DNA of 64,000 nucleotides, taken from positions 248,001 to 312,000 of the forward strand of contig NC_088314.1 of assembly GCF_910592395.1 (NCBI RefSeq). The letters are read 5' to 3'. The stretch's first letter is position 1. The number at the start of each line of letters is the position of its first letter. The position numbers and the translations under genes were made by a program. The notes below the pieces were generated by a model. The model was not told the origin of the DNA, made no database searches, and saw only the letters and a program-made list of their open reading frames with translations. The stretch is from Lineus longissimus (taxonomy: Eukaryota > Nemertea > Pilidiophora > Heteronemertea > Lineidae). This document shows positions 49,201-59,710 of the stretch, piece by piece.

Positions 49201-52200
49201 GCAGGCGATTGTGATCTGACGGATGACAAAGAAAACGTTGAATCTTCCCGGTGTGATGATACTGTTATGAGGCACAAGAGGCTTACTCCTTGTCTGAGTG
49301 TTGTCCAGAGTCTTGGTGATAGCGGGATATGTTTTGATGCATCGCAATTTCAGGATGAAACAGAAAAAGCTGTGAAGGAAGGAGGTGTTGAGAACAAGAA
49401 ATGTTATTCAGCAATTCGAAGTCCATCAGTCGATACAACGACATCAGTTGATACAACGACACAGCCTTCAAGTCCATCAGTTGATACAACGACATCAGTT
49501 GATACAATGACACAGCCTTCAAGTCCATCAGTTGATACAATGACACAGCCTTCAAGTCCATCAGTTGATACAATGACATCAGTTGATACAATGACACAGC
49601 CTTCAAGTCCATCAGTTGATACAACGACATCAGTTGATACAATGACACAGCCTTCAAGTCCATCAGTTGATACAATGACATCAGTTGATACAATGACACA
49701 GCCTTCAAGTCCATCAGTCGATACAACGACACAGCCTTCAAGTCCATCAGTCGATACAACGACACAGCCTTCAAGTCCAACGCAATACAAGAAGTCACCA
49801 TCACAATGTGATTCTGCCATTGGAAGGACACTGTTCTTCAGTGATTCTGATGGAGAAGAGATGACTTTATCTTTAAATAATGATTCTGAATGGGCAAGGA
49901 GTCATGCCGAAGCGCTGATGGACTGGTCTTTAAATCAGTCAGGAAACAGTCCATGTACAAGTGAAGATGTTCTTCATCTGTCTCTGAGTCATTCTGGGGG
50001 AGAGAGGAGCCAGTCTGAAGATGAGAGGTTGGAGTCTCCAAGTCCCACGCAAGAGGAGGATACTCAGTCATTCTTAAGCCCAACAGAAGAGGAGAGCACT
50101 CAGTTGTATATCAGTCTCTCCGAAGACGAGGAGATTGAGTCATTTTTCCCGATTCTCAGTACGTCTGAGGAGGAGGCTCCATTCATCAGTCGGTCTGCCC
50201 ATGAGAGGAGTCCACCAGATGGGAGAGAGAAAGATGTGACTTGCAGTAGGTTTCAGAAATACAAGGAACGACAGGCCTCGCGTGCATGGAATTTCTACAG
50301 GATTGTGCCGACATTGGACAATGGGACACGGCAGCAGTTCTTGCCGTGGGCCTACCCCTCATGGGTTGAAACCTCAACCGATGATGGTGATTCCTCTGAA
50401 AGAGATGAATACGACCTCCAGCCTTCACCCCCACGTCAACATCAAGGTCCACTGCAGGATGAACTGATCTTTTCCTGGGAGGAGGAGGAAAAACGTTATG
50501 TTCACCCAAAGAAGATATTTCGACAGTTAAAAACTGACATTGAACCACCGAGAGAAGGACCTAGAAGCTGCGAGCATGAACAACCATGTTCTTGGGAACT
50601 TGGTGGCTTACTTCATCGACCTATCAGGACATTAGGCAGGAAATGGTGGCAAGAAACATCAGCGCCAAACTTCACGGTGCCCAAAAAAAGAAGACAGGCA
50701 TGGCGCACAGAACGTCCTCCAAATATTGCATTTGCTAAAAGAAATCTTGCATCTTTGGTGATTAATCCTGTGTACCTCTGGACGAGCTCAGAAGATGACG
50801 TCTCTGATGACGATGGGCGCCCCCTGCCATCGTATCAAGATAAAACTTGTCAGGCTTCAAAGGTTGTGCGTTCCACGGAGCATCCTCCCATTGTTACATT
50901 TGCTAAAAGGTGGACGAGAGAGAGTTCAGGTGACAACTCTACTGATGGAAGCCCACTGCCCTCTTGGAGGATTGACCAGACTTCTAAGGAAGGAGTTGAT
51001 CTGAATGATAGTATTGGCCACACTGCACCCCCAGCATTGGATGATGTTATGTTAGATAGTGTTGTGAATGTTGATGAAGGTATTGGCCGATGTAATACTT
51101 ATAGAAGTGAGGAGAGTGTGTTGGGGAGTAGTTTAAGTATCAGTCGCACTGCAGAATTGAGCGAGCCTGAACAGAGTGAGGTCACCAGAATGGAGTTTAA
51201 CGAATTGCGATCTTCAACCGTGAAAGGACATGCTACACCACGTAAAGACAGTGGTATTGGGCTCGATTTGACCTACCTCTCCCCGGTCTCCGATGGTACT
51301 CAAGTGGAGGTATCCGGACTCATTGGAAAGGTCTTTACAGAGAATGTTGAAGATTTGACTCATCAAGGTGATGGGAATCATAGAGCTGACGATTCTGTGA
51401 GCGGATCATTGGGAGAACAAGCTTTGCTTTCAAACCAGGATAGTACTGATGCAGAAATTGCCAGAATCATCGCAGAAGATTTTGCCGAGATTTTTGGCGA
51501 GTGATGTGAATTTTGAACTAGAGGTGAATGATTTTGGACTAGTTCTGGTCAAAGTAACATCCCTCGACCCATTTGCTTAACTATAGTTGTCATGGAAATA
51601 TGACTATGGATTTACTTTTCTTTCTCTTTGTGTTTGAACTGTCGGTGCGTGGACTGAGAAATGAAGGGAGTAGATCTCTTTGCTGCTTTTAAATCTGGAT
51701 TAACTGACAACCAGGATTATAGCTTAATATGGTTGTCCAGGAAAGTATCGACTCTAAAGTTAGAGAATTAGTTTTGTGAAGGAGAATCCTTTCATGGTAG
51801 CTTCATATTCAGATAGGATGTGTTTGTTAGCTAATGAGTAGTTTGAGTTGTCGAAATCAGGAAAGCTGAGAGAACAAGATTGTTCTATTTGGCGAGAGTC
51901 TGTTGACCATTTTCAGTTCTATGTTGCCAAAGACAGAAAAGAAATATTTGTGAGCTGGAAAATCATTCAGCGGTGAAACTTCTGGTTTAAGGCAAAATGC
52001 TTTTTTAGGCAAATTATTTTCTCTAATGTCATTCATCGTGTGGACTGAGCAAGCAGTCTATCATTTGATCAAATCTGCTGGTTTCCAGAACACTTATCGA
52101 GAGTTCATTGAGGACCTGTGAGGCCAGCTGCTGTAGAAGAATCACTGTTTCAAGTGACCTTATAGTTACTGCTGTTCATGTCCAAAAGAGAAAACATTAA

Positions 52201-55200
52201 ACATTGTATAGAACAATTTTTGTTATCTTTTCAAACGATCTTGCCACTTAATAGTTGAAAAGGAATACTTTGTGCTGTGATGAGTTCAGTATAACTATAA
52301 GCATCCTCTACCACTCTAAATCTGACCAATCCAATTCCATATCTTTTCAGCTGGTCAGAGTGTATGGTTCGGCTCCTCTCCATCAAACTCCATCTCGGCC
52401 GTACTCCTCCCGTTCAAAGGTCAAGTCATTCATCCACAGACAGAGCTTTACACAAATTGTAAGTTTGCTTGTCTCAGTTGAATGTCTACCTGGTCTTGAG
52501 AAACCCTAGTCACTGTTTTACTTGAATTGTCATGTCAGGGTGGTCGTGATGAGGACGTCTTAGCACCTCCTGTCCCCGGCCTTCAGGCGCTATCAGATAA
52601 GACCAGCTTCTATTCTTCATCGTCTCCTCAAATGTCTGCCCAAAGAGGCTTTACCTCCAGGAACTGAGCATAGTCCTGTGGACTTGTAAGGGCTTGGTCT
52701 TTCATGCCCATCTTTTCCATTCACACTGCAAGCCTAGACTGTCCTGTGCTTCTGTTCTCATCATCATCTGTTCATTTCTCTTAGTGAATGGAGGAGTTAT
52801 GGAACCGTTGTCGAAGTACCACCCCTGTCATATCAGGTCAACTTCACGCCAGACCTTGGAAGGATGGCTGCCATGTGCCGATGGAGAAACTGGGTTCTAC
52901 ATTTCGTTGGAAACCTCACAGTTATTATTAAAGGTGAGCTGAGGGTTCGTGGCTCATTATGAATCATGGCAGATGAGCCGTTTGTTCGCCTCTGATAAAT
53001 CAAAATAGAAAAACTTTGTCCATTTAAAGGTGACCAAGATGGAGGATCCAAGTGCAGAGACCATGGCCTGGCCTGGGGTGCTACAGCCTGTTGTAAAATG
53101 GGTGATCCAAGTGCAGAGACCATGGCCTGACCTGGGGTGCTATAGCCTGTTGTATCCCATACTTATGATTAACAACTTGTCACTGTTATCAAATGCTCAG
53201 AAGAGAACATTTTCAACCTTCAACTTCAAGTCAACTTTTCTTCGAAATGTCAGCATACTGTCGGCAGTTTCCTCTTTTGGCTGATGACAGTGCATCCGTG
53301 TTCCTCTTATCATGGCCCCCTTTAGGTTGTCTGGTTCACTAATTCAATGTTGCTCATTCTCGTGCAGTGGAACGACTCAATGGACGCTGCCAAAGACTTC
53401 ATGATGGGCAAGCTGCTGTGGATGACACTGGAGTGTCCTGGTCTGCCTGCTGATGCACACGTCAGGTTCAAGATAGTCGGAAGTCAAAGTGTCATGAGTG
53501 TGATGCTGGGAGACCAACAGATTGAAAGTAAGTTGAGTTGAGGTTGTAAACAACCTTGATGTTCAATCTTTTGTATAAAATAGTGCTGCAAACTCTGAGA
53601 GAGGCCGTCACAATGATCATGGTGGTTGTGTCTGTGTTGGGAAGTGTTCCCAGTCCAATCAGGAAAACATGACAGCTCCTGACCTGTTTCACAGTGCTGC
53701 TATATCCTTAGAGTGTTTGATGCTCGCGTCATCACTGTCTACGTTCTCTTTCAGATCTTGGGTTGGCTCCAACATCAAACAACACCAATACCTCCCTTCC
53801 TCTCACACCACTACCAAAACAAGATGGCGACAATGAGGTCATACTCATCGTCACTTTGTCAGTAACGAGTGCCGTGGTCGTTCTAGCAGTCACTGTAGTC
53901 CTGATTACCCGCTACATCATGCAGCTGAGAGTGATCAAGGAGCATGAGCGCGCAAAACACTTGGAGGGATTTGTGGAGCCAGAGACTATGGTAAGACACT
54001 CATTGATCCCTGTCTTCTTGTATTTGATTGGCCCTCCAGCCGCCTATGATGGTGACTTGGTATAACTGGAACAGGCCAACCATCGCTTGGCCCATAGAAA
54101 TCACTGTTGATTTGATTTTGAATGAAATGATAGGTTTTCTTGATGAGGAGGTGTATTATTTCTGAACAGTTCATTTGTTTTATTTTCCAGACTAATCCAG
54201 TACAAGAATCTGGGAGTCTTCCTGAAGTTCCTTTGGCAGTCAGCCAACCCTATGATGGGGAAATAACTGGCCCTGAGTCAAGTTCAATTCATAAACAGAA
54301 ACATATTTCAAGTCTTAAACGGCACTCGCTCAAAAGTCTCGGATCAAAAAAGCTGAAGAGACAAACTAGTGTTCCACCAGGTGATGACTCGTACCAGCAA
54401 AACTGGCTTCATGTCAAACAAGCGCATAAAAATACAATATCCCTGCCGCCAAGCGCAGTTGAATACTGGAAGTCTAATCCGTATATTTCGGAGGAGCCGC
54501 ATGGTCATAATCAAGCAATGCGAACAATACGCAGCCTCATTCTGAGAGCAAAAGACAAAGTGCGAGGACTGTCGTCGTTACAGCCAATATCAGAGGAAGA
54601 GGAAGCTCCAAGTGTGATGAGTGGATCTAATCTCAGTATTGATTCGGTCTTATTTTCCATGACTCCGGGAGGGAGTGTTTCTAGTGATTCACGCGGCAAA
54701 GGGAACCGTGGTTTTGTGAATAACGGTTACAGTGATGAGGAGATGTTTTATCATATCCCAGTGCAGTCTCGGGAGCCTGATTGGGGCTCTCTTGATGAGT
54801 ACCTAGATGATAATTTGGAAGGGGTGGAATTCGGTGACGCCATTCTTGGCTATGATGTTAACTCGGATATTGTACCAGTGACCGAAATTGATGACGTTGA
54901 TACAGATGAGGGGATTAGCCAAAGTTTTGGCAGTTCTGAAACCAAAATTCACTTCATGGAAGGAATAGCAAAAGAGGATGTACCAGGTGGTGCTGTGATA
55001 TTATTGAAACAAGCACGATTTAGTGAAAATGACCCAGTGTTTTATGTTGCAGATGACAATATGCAAAACGTGGATAATTCTGATGGTCTAATTCATGAGG
55101 ATATTTCACAGGAGTCGATTAGTTACCAAAGTGATACAGACAATCAGGTTGATGTGGATGGGCCACCTCTGCCTACTACACCGCCTCCAGCAATATCTAG

Positions 55201-56479
55201 TCAGACAAGTTCTCCCCCAATGACTCTCTCCCATATCCCAATACCTTCACCACTACCTCTAATAACTGGTCATCCACTTCCTCCCCCTGCATCTATCACA
55301 GGCAAGCATATACCACCACCTCCCCCACTGCCGAGTCATAGTCTCTCTCCATCACTTAAAGTAGTGTCTCTCCCATCCCCTCCAACTCCAGTTATTTTAT
55401 ACAATACCCCACCACCACCCCCTCCACCTGCACTCTCACCCAATAGTCCACTTTCACCATCCAAGCCTCTAAAACGTATGGCCCCACAGCCCCCACCTGC
55501 AGTCTTGATGGCCCCACAGCCCCTGCCTCCAGTCTTGATGGCCCCACAGGCCCCGCCTCCAGTCTCGATGGCCCCACAGCCCCCGCCTCCAGTCTCGATG
55601 GCCCCACAGGTCCCGCCTCCAGTCTCGATGGCCCCACAGGCCCCGCCTCCAGTCCTGATGGCCCCACAGGCCCCGCCTCCAGTCTCGATGGCCCCACAGG
55701 CCGCGCCTCCAGTCTCGATGGCCCCACAGGCCCCGCCTCCAGTCTCGATGGCCCCACAGGCCCCGCCTCCAGTCTCGATGGCCCCACAGGCCCCGCCTCC
55801 AGTCTCGATGGCCCCACAGCCCCCACCTCCAGTCTTGATGGCCCCACAGGCCCTGCCTCCAGTCCCAAGTGATCGCTCCGATTCAGGCATGCATTCAGAC
55901 TCGAGTTCTTTATCCTCTGATTCTGCGTTAGCAAACTCAACCCGTTCGGCTGGTATGCTGTCAGTCAAAACTACCAAATCAAGAGAATCTGGTATTGCCC
56001 CTGAACCCAAACCAGATTATGTCGAAATTGTAACTAAAGTACCACCCCCAGACTATCGGCATACAATAGAAATGAAGGGGGATATTCTGACAGTGACAAG
56101 AGAACCGAAAAAAGTCGTTCTGAGGAATTTGCAGAATCGGAACGCTGTGAAATTCTGGGATGAAATGGGTTATCCATGTCCCAACAATGACAAGGAACGC
56201 ACAATCTCCCTACAAAAGGAACGCAAGAGAAACAGACTACAGAAAATGTATTTTAATACTCCGCATAAAAAACAAATGAGTAGTGAATATAATCGTAAGA
56301 AGGTTGGATTAGGGCGTAATCCTAGTCAATTGCAATCAGAGAAGCGGACTTGGGCAAATAGTATGGGGCGAGGGCGTAGTCTTCCTGGGAAAGGTTCGTC
56401 ACCTAAAGACAGGAATCTTTGCTTAAAAACAGACAATGATTTGTCTTTATTGAGGTTAGGTGGAGTTTGGGAGGTGTAA
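46275..56479 (+). CDS. Unrecognised single-pass type I membrane protein with proline-rich cytoplasmic tail
   Basis: Exons: 46275-46557, 52351-52458, 52785-52933, 53368-53527, 53755-53990, 54191-56479. They give 1074 residues; all junctions are GT-AG and in phase. A signal peptide is likely (residues about 15-31, hydrophobic [12 protein letters not shown]). The ectodomain (about 32-261) has a six-cysteine cluster at 55, 60, 71, 73, 75 and 89 (DCECQC), and several N-glycosylation sequons. One transmembrane helix spans about 262-287, followed by basic residues. The cytoplasmic tail of about 785 residues is disordered, with polyproline runs, 13 tandem decapeptides (about 742-871), a PPDY WW-type ligand and a more conserved-looking basic end ([13 protein letters not shown]). 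The design suggests a receptor or adhesion molecule binding SH3, EVH1 or WW partners; that is inference. I do not recognise the family. AATAAA lies at 56786-56791. Intron 1 (5.8 kb) contains a separate 780-codon ORF. Confidence 0.75.
46833..47494. repeat. 44-bp minisatellite, 15 copies, in intron 1
   Basis: The unit (gggggagtcccaatgatgtc ... ccactcca) repeats 15 times in 662 bp. Two copies read gtcctgaatg instead of gtcccaatg, adding one base each; otherwise copies differ at one or two positions (such as agtatc for agcatc). Confidence 0.95.
47495..49161. other. Intron 1 sequence / upstream of nested ORF
   Basis: AT-rich unique sequence with no supported exon. If the 780-codon ORF is a gene of its own, its promoter and any untranslated exon should be in this stretch; no TATA box or CpG cluster stands out. 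Confidence 0.4.
49162..51504 (+). CDS. Hypothetical 780-residue Ser/Asp/Glu-rich protein, intronless, nested in an intron
   Basis: One uninterrupted frame runs from ATG to TGA, with an in-frame TGA just upstream of the ATG (about 49147), so the start is well bounded. I do not recognise it. Residues about 89-206 are a repeat of [12 protein letters not shown] and QPSSP units encoded by a minisatellite. The rest is acidic and serine-rich, with many SEED/SEDE-like CK2-type clusters and little hydrophobic content, so it is probably disordered. A partial internal duplication is visible ([10 protein letters not shown]...[11 protein letters not shown] and [10 protein letters not shown]...[12 protein letters not shown]). 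DSGI-type motifs occur near both ends (DSGICFD, DSGIGLD), and the C-terminus is helical-looking ([17 protein letters not shown]). It has no signal peptide or membrane helix. It lies wholly within intron 1 of the membrane-protein gene on the same strand; ATTAAA at about 52196 could end its mRNA. Confidence 0.6.
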   Translation: MSGTDFSSSALSDAGDCDLTDDKENVESSRCDDTVMRHKRLTPCLSVVQSLGDSGICFDASQFQDETEKAVKEGGVENKKCYSAIRSPSVDTTTSVDTTTQPSSPSVDTTTSVDTMTQPSSPSVDTMTQPSSPSVDTMTSVDTMTQPSSPSVDTTTSVDTMTQPSSPSVDTMTSVDTMTQPSSPSVDTTTQPSSPSVDTTTQPSSPTQYKKSPSQCDSAIGRTLFFSDSDGEEMTLSLNNDSEWARSHAEALMDWSLNQSGNSPCTSEDVLHLSLSHSGGERSQSEDERLESPSPTQEEDTQSFLSPTEEESTQLYISLSEDEEIESFFPILSTSEEEAPFISRSAHERSPPDGREKDVTCSRFQKYKERQASRAWNFYRIVPTLDNGTRQQFLPWAYPSWVETSTDDGDSSERDEYDLQPSPPRQHQGPLQDELIFSWEEEEKRYVHPKKIFRQLKTDIEPPREGPRSCEHEQPCSWELGGLLHRPIRTLGRKWWQETSAPNFTVPKKRRQAWRTERPPNIAFAKRNLASLVINPVYLWTSSEDDVSDDDGRPLPSYQDKTCQASKVVRSTEHPPIVTFAKRWTRESSGDNSTDGSPLPSWRIDQTSKEGVDLNDSIGHTAPPALDDVMLDSVVNVDEGIGRCNTYRSEESVLGSSLSISRTAELSEPEQSEVTRMEFNELRSSTVKGHATPRKDSGIGLDLTYLSPVSDGTQVEVSGLIGKVFTENVEDLTHQGDGNHRADDSVSGSLGEQALLSNQDSTDAEIARIIAEDFAEIFGE
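49426..49779. repeat. Coding minisatellite (33-bp and 15-bp units)
   Basis: A 33-bp unit encoding [11 protein letters not shown] alternates with a 15-bp shortened unit (SVDTT/M). Both are multiples of three, so copy-number changes keep the frame. The variants aca/acg and aac/aat are shuffled between copies. Confidence 0.95.
51505..52350. other. 3' flank of nested ORF / end of intron 1
   Basis: Noncoding; includes an ATTAAA candidate polyadenylation signal at about 52196-52201 and the branch/acceptor region (atatcttttcag) of membrane-protein exon 2. Confidence 0.45.
53045..53154. repeat. 59-bp tandem duplication in intron 3
   Basis: gatccaagtgcagagaccat ... agcctgttgta occurs at 53045 and again at 53104, with two or three substitutions between the copies. 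Confidence 0.85.
55478..55867. repeat. 30-bp coding minisatellite, 13 copies
   Basis: Thirteen tandem copies of a 30-bp unit encode variants of [11 protein letters not shown] in the cytoplasmic tail of the membrane protein. Variation is mostly at unit positions 5-7 (QPPPP, QAPPP, QVPPP, QALPP) and the last codon. The frame is kept on both strands, which explains long antisense open frames here. Confidence 0.97.
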
Positions 56480-58290
56480 TCGGAGTTTCTCGCTGGCTAC
56501 CACGCAATAGGCCCGGATTCGATCCGGCCGGGGATAACCCAGGATTGTATTTCTGGATGAACCGGCGTGGCTTTCAACATTAACACCGCAAAATTAGTCT
56601 TATTTTGGCGTTGATCTTTACGAAGTGAGTCTGAGCAATCAGACCCTATCAGTAATCTTGCCAAACCCATATAATGTTTTGTTTATTGTTCCTTATTCCT
56701 ATATGTCATCGTACTTGTATATAACATTCACCTCATACCTGAATAGCCATTGTGTTACAATTCAAATCTTATATGTCATGGAGTAAATAAACTTTGGTCA
56801 TTTTACAAAAGAGTATTTGCTTCTGTTTGTTTGAGAAAAGTTTGTTGATTCAGTAATTGACAAAGAGTCCAACCCTGCATGGAGATGTACAGTTCCAGTC
56901 TAGCTCTGACTGACCTAGAGACCTCTGTCTGATTGCCCTGGAGACATCCATCAAGTGGTTTTTAGCAGACGTTTCATTAGATTGCCTTCGTCTCTACCTG
57001 AGCCAGAGACGTATCTTAGAATTGCCTGCCCTGAAGACAAACTGGCAATCTGCAATCTCGTTAGGTCTCGTTGTACTTGTGGCAGCATCTGCAATCTCAT
57101 CAGGTCAGGTTGTGACAGCATTTCCTGTCTATCAGGTCTGGTTGTGACAGCATTTCCTGTCTATCAGGTCTGGTTGTGGCAGCATATGCTGTATTATCAG
57201 GTCTGGTTGTGACAGCATGTTATGGTATGGTTGTTGCAGTATCTGCTGTCTCTTCAGGTCTGGTGTTCTGATTTCATGCAATCCCTTTATGTAAATGATC
57301 AGGTATTCACCATGTGAAAATGAGACACATTTTTCCTAAGGGTGGAGACAAGGTCCACCCTGTAGAAACATGGTGCACCTCGTTGGGAGAGTACACATGA
57401 TCTCGATCAGACAGAGTGCGCATAGTGAAGGGGCATGGCACATCCAGCAAAGGCTTGGTACACTCTCTGGCAACATGGCGAGCTATGAAGGGAGGGCACA
57501 TCCAGAAGAAATATGGTGCACTACTGTCTCATTGGCCGAAAGTCATTTCTGCAGGTAACAATAGGGCCTATAGAGCGACGGTAAAATAAACAGGCCCGTT
57601 GGGGTGGAAAACAGAAATGTCCTCGTATTCACTTTCGCTCTGATGTCTTGTCTAGCAGGCAGATGCTGCCATCTGAGCTAAGAGATAGAACTACGCGTTG
57701 ACTCAAAATTAAAAATCACCAATCAAAGGGTGGAAATTTTCCCCCGTGTTAGGGGGAAACGGGGGACGCGTTATTCCATGAACCCCGTGATCTCGGGATC
57801 TTGCCAAATTGGTTTCGTCGACAGTACCGCAAAACACTATTGAGGCTTCAGCTGGTCCACATGACTTACCTCGAACTGTCTTCGGCTGGACAACCTCTCC
57901 ACTATTGAGTGGGTGGATGGGGATAATTCAAATCGTTTTTAAGTGGTCAGTGATGAGCCCTATGACTTAGGCCCGGTCGCGGATCTCTTCATTTCACCGT
58001 AATAACTACAGTGAAACAGTGAAATGAAGACAATAAAATAATGGGAATCCCCAATTAGCTATTGAACTCGGCATAACTGAAGGACGTGACATGAACAGTC
58101 AAGTGTTTGATGACCCAAGGATGTGACTGATCCAATCAAATGACTGCTGATTTCCCGGTTTTGAATAGTTCAGACTAAATCTCCAATTGAAAGCTGCTAT
58201 ACTCAAAATTTTAAATTATTATTCACGCGACTGTCAAAAGAACCCAACTGTCATAACTAAACGTGATCCAAGTTGTCTGCTAGTAATAAA
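56480..58290. other. 3' UTR and spacer before the cytokine-like gene
   Basis: The membrane-protein 3' UTR probably ends after the AATAAA at 56786-56791. A degenerate 32-36-bp repeat fills about 57056-57262. No coding gene is supported. At 57732-57745 ggaaattttccccc is a weak kappaB-like match about 560 bp before the next TATA box. Confidence 0.5.
57056..57262. repeat. Degenerate tandem repeat, about 32-36 bp unit
   Basis: About six imperfect copies of a unit like tcaggtctggttgtgacagc plus atttcctgtcta. The two central copies are nearly identical and the outer ones decayed. Confidence 0.8.
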
Positions 58291-58298
58291 ATCAAACA

Positions 58299-58306
58299 TA
58301 TATAAA
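58299..58306 (+). promoter_or_regulatory. TATA box of the cytokine-like gene
   Basis: tatataaa is a consensus TATA box 102 bp before the ATG at 58408, which puts transcription start near 58330 and leaves a leader of about 75 nt. TATA promoters are usual for inducible genes. The leader contains ttctcaagaa (about 58365-58374), a TTCN4GAA STAT-type motif. Confidence 0.55.
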
Positions 58307-58407
58307 CCCTGATTACGGACAAGCCTGACATCAGTTTCACTAAACGACACTGAAAAAGAAGCTTTTCTCAAGAACGTCATAATTTTCAGTTCAATCTCTA
58401 ATACATA

Positions 58408-59710
58408 ATGCCTTCTTTACTTGACTTGGGGCGAGATCAGTCGCTCAAACCAGACTGGAGGACTATCAACCAGTGTCACAACACATCGAGGCAGTTGGCG
58501 AGAGATGTTCTCTATTTGATGAAGCGTTATGTAAGTAACCCGATTTGTTTTGTGTATAGTCTCGTATGCAGTCCATTTCGTCATTCTGATCGTCCTTCTC
58601 GATCGATGTACCGGTGTGACAGCGGATATAGTCCCCCTGGAGTCATAGTCCGGTAGCATTGTATTTGACCAATTAAGCAGCATGATCTCTTGTACCGCTA
58701 ACCCTAACCAAAACATTTAGCAATGCGGGCTATTGTTACACGGACTATCAGCCCTAGGACTACTATCCCTTGCACACCTGGTGACAGGACGAGGCCGGTC
58801 CACTGCGGGTCTGTCGTGTTGTCAGTCCGAATGAGACATCGAAGGCAGTCACAGGTGTTTTCAGAAGTGACGCCGATCTCTTCATTCGACAAAACAAGAT
58901 TTCGTCGTATTGTATATCCGTCTCTATAAAACAGTTCTCTGATTCGTCAATTCATTCTTTCAGGAAGAGGTAATAGAACATCATGACTATATCAACTACT
59001 TGAAGACACAGCACATTTTACCCGCTAGAGACGAAATACCGTCGGTCAACTCAAAAGCTCAGGTAGGCACAAGTTTCTGTCTGCTGAATGTATCACTGCA
59101 GTGATCTCGGACCGGAGCCATTCTTGCGACTTAATAGCAGTAGGTTCCATTCCGAGATATGTGAGCTAATCTTTAAAGTCGTGACGGGTCCTGACCTCAT
59201 AACACGAGGCAGAAGAGGACATAGTTCACCTGATTAAATACACCGTACTTGCCTGTTATTGGCGACAAACTGATTTCAAGTCTGTCATCAATACGGTATC
59301 TTCTAATCTAGTTACATCCATAAGCAATCGGAACATCTAATCTCTCCTCCACTGTTCACTTCCAGATCAAAACAGCGTTGATATCAATGTATTACGGCAT
59401 GTGGGAGGCAAGGGAGTTCCTCGCCGTCGTCGTAACAGACGACATACAAGACCAAGGCGGACGCTTCAACACTGATTATGCTATCCTGACTTCACTGATC
59501 TCCGACTTGGTGATGTCTCTCAAAAACGTGCTGATCTCTCTCGACCTGATCCCAGATGAAGTGGACACCTCCTCCGCTGTTGTGACGGGAGGCGACTATA
59601 ACTCAAGAGACTATAAGGTTCTGAACGACATCTGCAAAAGGACACGGCAATACGCCAGGGTGCTGAGGGAGGTCTTAGCGTTGAAACCTCATAATGAATC
59701 CAGTCATTGA
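58408..59710 (+). CDS. Candidate CNTF/CLCF1/cardiotrophin-like four-helix cytokine
   Basis: Exons: 58408-58530, 58964-59062, 59366-59710; 188 residues, all junctions GT-AG, phase 0. The predicted layout is four long amphipathic helices: A about 18-46, B about 71-102, C about 108-136, D about 153-180. From memory of human CNTF (200 residues) the shared features are a Cys then LAR in helix A (CHNTSRQLARDV), an intron in phase 0 after the Tyr ending the first coding exon (41 codons here, 38 in CNTF), a DQ after helix B, LIP after helix C (IP in CNTF), then GG followed by an aromatic and a helix D with KVLNDI against KVLQEL. As in CNTF, no classical signal peptide is seen. Two cysteines only (23, 164). 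Family members signal through gp130/LIFR-type receptors and JAK-STAT. Assignment rests on pattern, not a search; another four-helix protein is possible. AATAAA at 59828-59833. Confidence 0.6.

Noticed and set aside
49283-49831. Long antisense open frames (182 and 138 codons) across the coding minisatellite
   Set aside because: The units are multiples of three, so any stop-free frame stays open on both strands; the sense ORF explains them.
52537-52667. Open stretch after catgtcag as an exon of the membrane-protein gene
   Set aside because: In the required phase it hits TGA at once; skipping to 52785 keeps the frame.
55336-56010. Antisense open frames (224 and 182 codons, Gly-rich) in the membrane-protein tail
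   Set aside because: Mirror of the 30-bp proline-rich coding repeat; the sense exon has splice support and continues beyond it.
56512-56545. tRNA/B-box-like stretch cccggattcgatccggc in the membrane-protein 3' UTR
   Set aside because: A perfect-looking T arm is present but no A box, anticodon arm or acceptor could be fitted; at most a SINE remnant.
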